DNA from: an uncultured Caryophanales bacterium
Lineage (GTDB): Bacteria > Bacillota_I > Bacilli_A > RFN20 > CAG-826
DNA: 7,212 nt
Assembly (NCBI GenBank): GCA_947303105.1
Contig: CAMYXQ010000042.1
Span: 1 to 7,212 of the forward strand
Direction: 5' to 3'
Positions 1 to 4,865 of the stretch are shown here, piece by piece (position 1 is the stretch's first letter; every line of letters begins with the position of its first letter). The position numbers and the translations under genes were made by a program. The notes under the pieces are model-generated. The model had not been told where the DNA came from, ran no database searches, and was given only the letters and a program-made list of their open reading frames with translations.

Positions 1-2
1 AA

Positions 3-656
3 CCGCCCATCGATCTCATTTTGAACGATTATGAGTCATTTGGGGCCGAATACGATGCCGAGTACGATGAGTATTCCATCGTGGATCTCAATCTCTACAT
101 TGGTGATTCTTTCGAGCTTCGCATCAGCGCCGACGAAGAGTGGTACGAAAAATTCACCTCGGGACATGATGGCTGGATCGATACCTTCACCTTCACGGAA
201 ACGGCGGCCGAATATCTCCATCAAAACGAGGAATCTCCAACTTTTCTCGAAGTAGACAAAGGCTTCCAAGGGGCGATTCTCGTCAAACTCGGTAGCGATC
301 TTCATAGCGCCGAAATCGATATCATCGTTTGGCATGAATACTCCGACTATCCCTACGGCCTCGCCATGGATGACGGCGATATCGTCGGAACCTTCGATTT
401 TTCGACAAACGCAATCGATCACTACGACTATTACCATACATCATTCCTTTCCCTCGAGGCCGGGAGACGCTTCTTTGTTGAAGATCTCGTCACTTGGGAT
501 TGGCTCGAGGTCGAAGTGGACGAAGACGCCGCGGATTATCTCGCGGTCGAAGAAAGCGGCATGGTCGTTGTGCTTCAGGACTTTGTAGGCGCAATCATCA
601 TCGGAGTCCCGCATTATACCGATCAGCCGATCACCGTCTCCATTTTCATTGACTGA
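3..656 (+). CDS. C-terminal part of an acidic protein with two tandem Ig-like repeats (5' end outside window)
   Basis: The frame is open from the window's first bases (PPIDLI precedes the TTG at 21), so this is the 3' end of a longer gene and the TTG at 21 is probably not its start; 217 residues are visible. The protein is strongly acidic and rich in aromatic residues. It contains two copies of one pattern: an L-x-L-x-x-G strand, an aromatic segment with W, E/D-x-AA-x-YL, then a hydrophobic strand with GAI and a terminal I-x-I strand. Counting from the TTG codon, the copies are about residues 19-105 and 141-211. The alternating strands resemble bacterial Ig-like (BIG2-type) domains of surface proteins; that assignment is by pattern only. 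No sortase motif or transmembrane tail follows the second repeat, so any anchor would be N-terminal and out of view. A strong terminator follows 19 bases after the stop. Function unknown; an extracytoplasmic location is inferred. Confidence 0.75.
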   Translation, partial: PPIDLILNDYESFGAEYDAEYDEYSIVDLNLYIGDSFELRISADEEWYEKFTSGHDGWIDTFTFTETAAEYLHQNEESPTFLEVDKGFQGAILVKLGSDLHSAEIDIIVWHEYSDYPYGLAMDDGDIVGTFDFSTNAIDHYDYYHTSFLSLEAGRRFFVEDLVTWDWLEVEVDEDAADYLAVEESGMVVVLQDFVGAIIIGVPHYTDQPITVSIFID

Positions 657-675
657 CATTCGATCGAAGACGAAC

Positions 676-704
676 ACGCGCGGAGCCCATCCGCGCGTTT
701 TCTT
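676..704 (+). terminator. Rho-independent terminator
   Basis: CGCGCGGA (677-684) pairs perfectly with TCCGCGCG (690-697) around the 5-base loop GCCCA, with a further A-T pair outside. The run TTTTCTT follows. It ends the transcript of the acidic repeat protein. Confidence 0.9.
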
Positions 705-728
705 AATACATATCTCATCTCATTGGTC

Positions 729-746
729 TATAGTGGTATCGGGAGG
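729..746 (+). promoter_or_regulatory. Probable -10 element and Shine-Dalgarno of the solenoid lipoprotein gene
   Basis: TATAGT at 729-734 matches the SigA -10 in five of six positions and puts the transcript start near 741. GGAGG at 742-746 lies 7 bases before the ATG at 754, which supports that start. The leader would be only about 13 bases. No good -35 is seen at 16-18 bases upstream (best AATACA, 705-710), so the promoter call is tentative while the ribosome binding site is clear. Confidence 0.5.
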
Positions 747-753
747 ATAACTT

Positions 754-1563
754 ATGAAGAAACAGTTCCTTTGTTTCTTATTCGGTCTATTCGCGAGCCT
801 TTCTTTGGCTAGCTGCGATATGGGATTCACGGTCGAACCCTATGAAAACGCCGACCAATATGTCGTCGGAAGCCAGGAATACGCCGGCGACCTCGAAGAA
901 TTGGATATCGATTGGATCTTCGGCAGCGTGACGTTGGTGGAAGATCCTTCTGCGACGAAGATCACCTTGACGGAAGACAATAACGTCGACGATGCGATCA
1001 AAGTCCATTCTTGGTACCACGATAGCAAACTCTCCGTGAAGTTCGGCGAATCCGGCTATCACGGCGGCCTTTTGGAAGTCCGTTACAAGACCTTAACGGT
1101 CACCTACGCCCACCTCAGCAATCTCAAAGTCACCCTGACGACTGGTACGCTCACCGCCGACATGATCCATGCGAGCGATTGCTCCTTCACGATGACGGCA
1201 GGGGAGATGGAAGTCGGCGTCTTGAACGCTTCGCACGCCGATTTCACTTTGACGGCCGGTATCGTCCACGTCGATGAGGTCCATGTCAGCGATATCGTTT
1301 ACACGATGACGACCGGGACCTGCAAGATGGGTCTATTTAGCGAGATGGCTGGCTCTTTCCAATTCACCAGTGGCAGTGTGGATCTTACGATTCCCGATGA
1401 CACGGCAACTCAAATCATTCTCGATAGGACAACCGGCAAGCTCAAAAGCGATAAGGCCTACACTCAGGTCGATAACGTCTATACCTTCCCGCCGCTTTCC
1501 GAATACCCCATCGGCATCAACCTCCGGGTTCAGATGACCAGCGGTCGCCTGCGCATCCGTTAA
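754..1563 (+). CDS. Lipoprotein with 19-residue-period beta-solenoid (DUF4097-like putative adhesin)
   Basis: The 269-aa product begins with a lipoprotein signal: MKK, a hydrophobic core (about 5-17) and lipobox L-A-S-C with Cys21 as the lipidated residue, so it should be anchored on the outer face of the membrane. Residues 45-125 form a beta-rich lead-in. From about 125 comes a striking repeat, T-[LM]-T-[AT]-G, with glycines at 131, 150, 169, 188 and 207, exactly 19 residues apart. The end repeats the theme with RTTG (225-228) and MTSG (261-264). One short beta strand set per turn is what DUF4097/DUF4098 'putative adhesin' proteins show; the family call is from pattern and not from a search. 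Those domains often accompany membrane-stress or sensor modules, but no such partner is next to it here. The gene is monocistronic: it follows a terminator and its own hairpin terminator begins 15 bases after the stop. Confidence 0.85.
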   Translation: MKKQFLCFLFGLFASLSLASCDMGFTVEPYENADQYVVGSQEYAGDLEELDIDWIFGSVTLVEDPSATKITLTEDNNVDDAIKVHSWYHDSKLSVKFGESGYHGGLLEVRYKTLTVTYAHLSNLKVTLTTGTLTADMIHASDCSFTMTAGEMEVGVLNASHADFTLTAGIVHVDEVHVSDIVYTMTTGTCKMGLFSEMAGSFQFTSGSVDLTIPDDTATQIILDRTTGKLKSDKAYTQVDNVYTFPPLSEYPIGINLRVQMTSGRLRIR

Positions 1564-1577
1564 AGGCAGCAAATATG

Positions 1578-1600
1578 AAGCAGGCTATGCCTGCTTTTTA
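1578..1600 (+). terminator. Rho-independent terminator
   Basis: AAGCAGGC (1578-1585) pairs perfectly with GCCTGCTT (1589-1596) around a 3-base loop TAT, running into a T tract (1595-1599). It ends the lipoprotein transcript and insulates the rarA promoter just downstream. Confidence 0.92.
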
Positions 1601-1601
1601 T

Positions 1602-1629
1602 TTCGCATTTCCCCTTGATGTGTTAATCT
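1602..1629 (+). promoter_or_regulatory. Predicted promoter giving a leaderless rarA transcript
   Basis: An extended -10 is present: TG (1621-1622), one base, then TAATCT (1624-1629, four of six). TTCGCA at 1602-1607 is a possible -35 (four of six) with a 16-base spacer. Counting 7 bases from the end of the -10 puts the start at 1636, exactly the A of the rarA ATG. There is no Shine-Dalgarno sequence before that ATG, which agrees with a leaderless message. Confidence 0.5.
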
Positions 1630-1635
1630 ACTCTT

Positions 1636-2916
1636 ATGTTAGATCCCCTTGCTTTTCGCGTTCGTCCGCGCACTCTAGACGATATCCTCGGCCAGGAAGA
1701 CCTCGTCGGTCCGAATGGTTTCTTACGTCGTTCCGTCGAAAAGAAATCGCCGGTGTCGATGATCCTTTTCGGCCCGCCTGGAACGGGCAAGACGACGATC
1801 GCCGAAGCCTATGCCCGCAGCATGGGCATCCATTTCATCCGCTTGAACGCGGTGACCACCGATAAGAAAGAGATGGTCGAAGCCATCGGCTCCGCCAAAC
1901 TATACGGTCACGCGATCATCATCATGGATGAGGTCCATCGTTTGGATAAGACCAAACAGGATCTTTTGTTGCCTTATGTCGAGAACGGAACCTTCTTCCT
2001 CGTCGGGGCGACGACCGCGAATCCCTATATCGCCATCAATAGGGCCATTCGGAGCCGTTGCCGCCTCCTCGAAATCAAACCGTTATCCGATGAGGATGTG
2101 GTGGAGGGCTTAAAACGGGCCACCCACGATCCCAAAGGACTTAAGGATTCGATCTCCGTCACCGACGAAGGATATCGTTATATCGCCAAGTTAAGCGGCG
2201 GGGACCTAAGGTTCGCATTGAACATGCTCGAAGTGGCCTCCATCCAGTTCAATGGGAGCCGTCCGATCACCGAAGAAGATTTGGCCACCATCGAACGGGT
2301 TCCCAACTACGCGATGGATAAGAACGAAGAAGAGCATTACGACTCGGTTTCCGCTTTGCAGAAGAGCGTACGTGGCAGCGATGTCGATGGGGCGTTATAT
2401 TACTTAGCCAGACTCTGTATCGCCGAGGACTTAGATTCGATCAAGAGACGTCTATTGGTGACTGCCTATGAGGATATCGGATTAGCCAATCCTTCGGCGG
2501 TTCAACGTTGCCAACTCGCGATTGAAGCGGCCGAGCAAGTCGGCTTCCCCGAAGCGGTCATCCCCCTCGGCTTCACCGTCTGCGAGCTCTGCTTGTCCCC
2601 GAAATCGAAAGCCGCGAATAACGCCATCCACGCGGCGATGGATCTTGCCGCCTCGCGCCCCTTCCAGGTTCAGGATTATCTCAAACTGACCCCGGTCAAT
2701 CGGGCCGAGGAAGATAAGTATCCTTATGACCGTCCTGACTTATGGGAGAAGATTCAGAACTTGCCGGACTTCCTCAAGGAAATGAAGTTCTATAAGCCGA
2801 ACGCGATGAGCAAGAGCTCGTACGAGAAGGCCTTGAACGACAATTACGAACGGATGGTGAAGCAAGGAAGGAGCAATGATTTGGCTTCTTTGAAAAAGAA
2901 GAAAACGCTTTCATAA
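1636..2916 (+). CDS. rarA: Replication-associated recombination protein A (RarA/MgsA AAA+ ATPase)
   Basis: RarA is a cytosolic AAA+ ATPase related to clamp-loader subunits; family members act at stalled or gapped replication forks and bind SSB. The 426 residues match the usual family length. Visible in order: Walker A GPPGTGKT (46-53), Walker B IIIMDEVH (94-101, D98/E99), a loop with DKTKQDLLLPYVENG as in RarA, sensor 1 GATTANP (124-130), an arginine-finger region with R136, R139 and R141, sensor 2 GGDLRFALN (188-196, R192), then the C-terminal helical tetramerisation part with KSVRGSDVDGALYYLARL (243-260), YEDIGLANP (278-286) and SPKSKAANNA (321-330). The usual helicase-loader-like IDEIHR is MDEVHR here, a conservative change. 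The ATG at 1636 starts immediately before the conserved DPLAFRVRPRTLDDILGQ segment, so no longer start is needed. No ribosome binding site precedes it. The gene stands alone: a terminator lies upstream and a new promoter just after the stop. Confidence 0.96.
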   Translation: MLDPLAFRVRPRTLDDILGQEDLVGPNGFLRRSVEKKSPVSMILFGPPGTGKTTIAEAYARSMGIHFIRLNAVTTDKKEMVEAIGSAKLYGHAIIIMDEVHRLDKTKQDLLLPYVENGTFFLVGATTANPYIAINRAIRSRCRLLEIKPLSDEDVVEGLKRATHDPKGLKDSISVTDEGYRYIAKLSGGDLRFALNMLEVASIQFNGSRPITEEDLATIERVPNYAMDKNEEEHYDSVSALQKSVRGSDVDGALYYLARLCIAEDLDSIKRRLLVTAYEDIGLANPSAVQRCQLAIEAAEQVGFPEAVIPLGFTVCELCLSPKSKAANNAIHAAMDLAASRPFQVQDYLKLTPVNRAEEDKYPYDRPDLWEKIQNLPDFLKEMKFYKPNAMSKSSYEKALNDNYERMVKQGRSNDLASLKKKKTLS

Positions 2917-2925
2917 AAAGAACGC

Positions 2926-2953
2926 TTGCCATTCCCTTCGGCCGACCTAAAAT
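2926..2953 (+). promoter_or_regulatory. SigA-type promoter of the 37-aa microgene
   Basis: TTGCCA (2926-2931, five of six to TTGACA), a 16-base spacer and TAAAAT (2948-2953, five of six to TATAAT). Among the best consensus promoters in the window. The predicted start is near 2960, leaving a leader of about 42 bases. Confidence 0.75.
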
Positions 2954-3001
2954 CATCGCTCCTTCGAAAGAGGGAATAAAACTGCTAGGAGGTCGATCGT
3001 G

Positions 3002-3115
3002 ATGAAACAATTATTCAAAAACATCAAACGTGCCAAGCGGAACAAAGAACGTCTCGGAACGAACTTGTTCCTCGCTTACGCCGTGTCTCTCGTGGACATG
3101 AAGTACGATTTCTAA
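3002..3115 (+). CDS. Uncharacterised 37-aa basic microprotein
   Basis: A perfect AGGAGG (2987-2992) sits 9 bases before ATG 3002 and 6 before an in-frame GTG at 2999, so translation may start at either, adding one residue at most. The product reads MKQLFKNIKRAKRNKERLG (residues 1-19), then a short hydrophobic stretch NLFLAYAVSLV (21-31) and an acidic/aromatic end DMKYDF. The first half is very basic (about nine K/R in 19) and could form an amphipathic helix; the second half is too short for a confident membrane span. I recognise no family. The reasons to believe it are its own near-consensus promoter, an ideal ribosome binding site, and a terminator starting directly at the stop codon. It could be a small peripheral-membrane or nucleic-acid-binding protein, or a toxin-like peptide; nothing here decides. 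It lies between rarA and the AbrB operon without overlap. Confidence 0.72.
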   Translation: MKQLFKNIKRAKRNKERLGTNLFLAYAVSLVDMKYDF

Positions 3116-3145
3116 AAAAGAAGAGGGCATAGCCCTTTTTCTTTT
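3116..3145 (+). terminator. Rho-independent terminator of the microgene
   Basis: GGGC (3125-3128) pairs with GCCC (3132-3135) around ATA; the stem extends outward through the A-rich left flank and T-rich right flank (TTTTTCTTTT, 3136-3145). It starts directly after the TAA of the 37-aa gene. Confidence 0.85.
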
Positions 3146-3150
3146 ACCCC

Positions 3151-3179
3151 TTGAAATATCAAAGTAAAGAAAATAAAGT
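3151..3179 (+). promoter_or_regulatory. SigA-type promoter of the AbrB-cyclophilin-GNAT operon, with AAAG repeats
   Basis: TTGAAA (3151-3156, five of six) and TAAAGT (3174-3179, four of six) are separated by 17 bases; the predicted start is near 3186. The same stretch is strongly purine-rich and carries ATAAAG twice, 9 bases apart (3173-3178 and 3182-3187), beside further AAAG tetramers. AbrB-fold regulators often bind AT-rich repeated sites at their own promoter, so these may be operator half-sites; that is inference. Confidence 0.55.
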
Positions 3180-3208
3180 ATATAAAGAATAGAGAAAGGA
3201 GATTTCCT

Positions 3209-3457
3209 ATGATTGAAGTCGCGAAAATCTCATCGCAGGGCCAGGTTACGGTGCCTGCCGATGTCCGTCGAGCGTTAGGTCTATCCGCCGGCGATCGGAT
3301 TGCTTTCATCACCAATGATTCCGGGCAATTCGTTTTGGTGAATGCCTCATCGTTTGCCTTATCAAAAGCTCAATCCGCTTTTGTTGGCGCCGCGGCGGAA
3401 GCGGGAATCTCTTCTGAGGAAGATGTTGCCAAATTGGCGAAGAGGAACCGGAAATGA
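3209..3457 (+). CDS. AbrB/MazE/SpoVT-family (VapB-type) DNA-binding antitoxin-like protein
   Basis: An 82-aa protein with the swapped-hairpin AbrB fold at the N-terminus: VAKISSQGQVTVPADVRRAL (4-23) followed by GLSAGDRIAFI (24-34) is the classic signature. Residues 41-82 (FVLVNASSFALSKAQSAF, then the GISSEEDVAKLAKRNRK end) resemble the linker and tail of VapB-type antitoxins that neutralise PIN-domain RNases. The tail stops short, and no PIN gene follows. Such proteins dimerise, bind their own promoter and repress it. AAAGGAG (3195-3201) stands 7 bases before the ATG, and a well-spaced promoter lies upstream. The stop overlaps the start of the cyclophilin gene (ATGA), so the two are translationally coupled. 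Alternatives are a repurposed stand-alone regulator of this operon or a leftover antitoxin. The family is clear; the role is open. Confidence 0.88.
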   Translation: MIEVAKISSQGQVTVPADVRRALGLSAGDRIAFITNDSGQFVLVNASSFALSKAQSAFVGAAAEAGISSEEDVAKLAKRNRK

Positions 3458-3954
3458 TCAAACTCGTTATCAAAGACTATGGCACCATCACCCTAAAGAT
3501 GGATTATGAGGCCGCGCCCAATTCGGCGGCCAACTTCGTCGCTCTCGCCCGCTCGGGCTTCTACGATGGGCTCATCTTCCATCGCGTTATCAAAGGATTC
3601 ATGATCCAAGGCGGTTGGGGCGATCTCAAAGGCAAACACCTCGATTATTCCATCAAAGGGGAATTCAAGGCCAATGGGATTGATAATCCTAAGAAACATA
3701 CCCGCGGGGTTCTTTCCATGGCGAGGACGATGTTCCCCGATTCGGCTTCGTCCCAGTTTTTCATCATGCATAAGGACGCGCCGCATCTCGACGGGCAATA
3801 CGCCGCGTTCGGCGAAGTGGTGGATGGCATGGATGTCGTCGATAAGATCGCCGGAGTCCGCACCGACATGCGCGATAAGCCTTATGAGGACGTCATCATC
3901 GAGAAAGCCGAAGTCATCGATGAACCCGTATTACCAGTAAATAAAATCCTATGA
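3454..3954 (+). CDS. Peptidyl-prolyl cis-trans isomerase, cyclophilin type
   Basis: Cyclophilins catalyse cis-trans isomerisation of Xaa-Pro bonds during protein folding. The 166-aa product is a single cyclophilin domain with no signal peptide, so it should be cytosolic. Key motifs: NFVALARSGFYDGLIFHRVI (27-46), continuing to GFMIQGG (48-54), containing the catalytic Arg44, Phe49 and Gln52; SASSQFFIM (97-105, Q101/F102); and HLDGQYAAFGEV (111-122). The position that is Trp121 in human cyclophilin A is His111 here, as the preceding residue of LDG; such changes usually lower cyclosporin A binding. The ATG at 3454 overlaps the stop of the antitoxin-like gene by 4 bases, with a partial Shine-Dalgarno AGAGGA (3441-3446). 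Its own stop overlaps the next gene in the same way. The N-terminus is directly the first strand of the fold, which supports this start. Confidence 0.95.
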   Translation: MIKLVIKDYGTITLKMDYEAAPNSAANFVALARSGFYDGLIFHRVIKGFMIQGGWGDLKGKHLDYSIKGEFKANGIDNPKKHTRGVLSMARTMFPDSASSQFFIMHKDAPHLDGQYAAFGEVVDGMDVVDKIAGVRTDMRDKPYEDVIIEKAEVIDEPVLPVNKIL

Positions 3955-4463
3955 ATCTCATCTATAAAAAGATGACCCCGGCTTCGAAGGAACTCGGGAT
4001 CGTCAGAGCCTTATACGAAAAATCCTTCCCGCCCGATGAGATCCCGCCATTCGAAATGCTGATCGGTTGGGAACGGGCGACCTTATTCGCCATCTACGAT
4101 GACGATCGTTTCGTCGCCTTAGCCGATACGGTCGAACGGAAGACCCTGGTGTATCTCTTTTTCCTCGCGGTGGAGGAGAAGGAACAGAATAAGGGATATG
4201 GATCGAAGATCCTCTCTGATCTCAAAGAACGGTATAAAGGGAAAACCTTATTCCTTTTAGCCGAGGAACATAACGAAGAGGAACCGAACTACGAAGAGAG
4301 GCTCCGCCGATTCGCCTTCTACGAGAAGAACGGGTTCCGTACCCAGAATGAACGGATCCTCGATTTCGGGGTATGGTACGAGATCCTTTATACCGATCAG
4401 GTGGTCACCAAGTGGCAATTCGACGCCTCGATGCGTTATTTGCTCGGCTACGCGAAAGAATAG
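3951..4463 (+). CDS. GNAT-family N-acetyltransferase
   Basis: A 170-aa GNAT-fold protein, expected to transfer an acetyl group from acetyl-CoA to an amine; the substrate cannot be told. Motif A is seen as VYLFFLAVEEKEQNKGYGSK (67-86), with the pyrophosphate-binding Q/N-x-x-G-x-G at Q79-G84, and motif B as RRFAFYEKNGF (119-129), the usual Y-x-x-x-GF turn. The N-terminal YEKSFPPDEIPPFEML (22-37) is typical of a GNAT subgroup of small soluble enzymes. The gene starts inside the cyclophilin stop (ATGA, 3951-3954), and there is no Shine-Dalgarno sequence upstream, so translation very probably depends on ribosomes finishing the cyclophilin. No terminator is visible between its stop and the tRNA gene, so read-through into the tRNA is possible. 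No signal peptide or membrane span. Confidence 0.9.
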   Translation: MNLIYKKMTPASKELGIVRALYEKSFPPDEIPPFEMLIGWERATLFAIYDDDRFVALADTVERKTLVYLFFLAVEEKEQNKGYGSKILSDLKERYKGKTLFLLAEEHNEEEPNYEERLRRFAFYEKNGFRTQNERILDFGVWYEILYTDQVVTKWQFDASMRYLLGYAKE

Positions 4464-4489
4464 ATACCGCGCGATAATTCCTCTATAAT
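4461..4489 (+). promoter_or_regulatory. Promoter of tRNA-Leu
   Basis: A perfect TATAAT (4484-4489) with TAGATA (4461-4466, four of six) 17 bases upstream. The predicted start (about 4496) is 2 bases before the mature tRNA 5' end. The -35 overlaps the stop codon of the GNAT gene. Confidence 0.8.
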
Positions 4490-4497
4490 GCATATAC

Positions 4498-4582
4498 GCG
4501 CCTGTGGTGGAATTGGCAGACACGTCAGACTTAGGATCTGATGCTTCACGGCGTGCAGGTTCAAGTCCTGTCAGGCGCACCA
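4498..4582 (+). tRNA. tRNA-Leu (anticodon UAG), CCA encoded
   Basis: An 85-base class II tRNA. Acceptor GCGCCTG (4498-4504) pairs with CAGGCGC (4572-4578), followed by discriminator A and encoded CCA (4580-4582). The D region carries GTGGAATTGGCAGAC. Anticodon stem TCAGA (4525-4529) pairs with TCTGA (4537-4541), and the loop CTTAGGA has anticodon TAG (4532-4534), reading CUA and other CUN leucine codons. A long variable arm (4542-4554), typical of Leu, precedes the T stem and loop (GCAGG, TTCAAGT, CCTGT). A perfect -10 box precedes it and a terminator follows. tRNA-Leu 3' ends are common integration sites, which matters for the accessory segment that follows. Confidence 0.97.
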
Positions 4583-4592
4583 AAAATATTTT

Positions 4593-4625
4593 ACGGTCCC
4601 AATGCGTTCGGGACCGTTTTGTTTT
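4593..4625 (+). terminator. Rho-independent terminator after tRNA-Leu
   Basis: ACGGTCCC (4593-4600) pairs perfectly with GGGACCGT (4610-4617) around a 9-base loop, followed by TTTTGTTTT. It begins 10 bases beyond the CCA end. Confidence 0.92.
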
Positions 4626-4639
4626 AAATTCCCCACCAA

Positions 4640-4669
4640 GTAGAATTACAAACTAAAATCAGGTAGAAT
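4640..4669 (+). promoter_or_regulatory. Possible promoter of the KilA-N remnant, inside a GTAGAAT direct repeat
   Basis: TAGAAT at 4664-4669 is a five-of-six -10, placing a start near 4676. The same heptamer GTAGAAT also occurs at 4640-4646, 23 bases upstream, where it could act as a weak -35 (17-base spacer) or as one of two repeated binding sites. Weak support. Confidence 0.3.
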
Positions 4670-4694
4670 AATACCGACAAAAGGAGAACTGTTT

Positions 4695-4781
4695 GTGAAT
4701 AAAATTATTGTTAAGAATATTGAAATCAATGTAACTGGAATCGGAGACGACGACTTCATCAGTCTAACCGATATCGCATAA
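4695..4781 (+). pseudogene. KilA-N domain gene remnant (28 codons, truncated)
   Basis: A GTG at 4695 with AAAGGAG (4680-4686) 8 bases upstream opens a 28-codon frame whose product is close to the N-terminal start of KilA-N domain proteins: KIIVKNIEINV (3-13), GIGDDDFISLTDIA (15-28). The D-[DF]-x-[IL]-SLTDIA motif is the entry to the KilA-N DNA-binding domain of phage and mobile-element proteins, which normally continues for a hundred or more residues. Here a TAA follows directly after the DIA. The short in-frame continuation soon meets another stop, and nothing downstream restores the domain. The start signals are intact, so a 28-residue peptide might still be made. I read it as the decayed 5' end of a mobile-element gene next to the tRNA-Leu. 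The family call is from memory of the motif. Confidence 0.6.
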
Positions 4782-4802
4782 TGTCAAATCGATAAAAAGG
4801 AT

Positions 4803-4847
4803 TGAAAAGAAATAAACCCCTCATTTTAAAGGGGTCGAATTCGACCC
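4803..4847 (+). promoter_or_regulatory. Candidate promoter, operator palindrome and competing hairpins before the HTH-Vat gene
   Basis: TTGAAA (4803-4808) and TTTAAA (4825-4830) with a 16-base spacer form a moderate promoter with start near 4837. GGGTCGAATTCGACCC (4832-4847) is a perfect 16-base palindrome lying over that start. An upstream hairpin ACCCCT (4816-4821) with AGGGGT (4830-4835) shares GGGT with the palindrome, so in RNA transcribed from further upstream the two cannot form together. The palindrome ends 6 bases before the AAAGGAG (4854-4860). The encoded protein carries a helix-turn-helix, so it may bind here itself; this is inference. Confidence 0.5.
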
Positions 4848-4865
4848 GGTTAGAAAGGAGAAAAT

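Noticed and set aside
36..677. Minus-strand frames opposite the acidic repeat protein
   Set aside because: Mirror frames caused by GAT/GAC/ATC-rich codons; no ribosome binding site, no recognisable domain, and they run against a strong + strand terminator layout.
1575..1865. 96-codon + strand frame overlapping the start of rarA
   Set aside because: It begins inside the terminator hairpin and is an out-of-frame reading of the conserved RarA N-terminus.
4257..4583. Minus-strand 108-codon frame with LTGLEPARREASDPKSDVSA near its start
   Set aside because: This peptide is the well-known false protein obtained by translating the antisense of a class II tRNA gene; the frame covers tRNA-Leu and the end of the GNAT gene and has no start signals.
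4816..4847. Hairpins before the HTH-Vat gene read as a terminator of the KilA-N remnant
   Set aside because: No T tract follows either hairpin (GGTTAGAAAGGAG follows), so a simple intrinsic terminator is unlikely; a regulatory role fits better.
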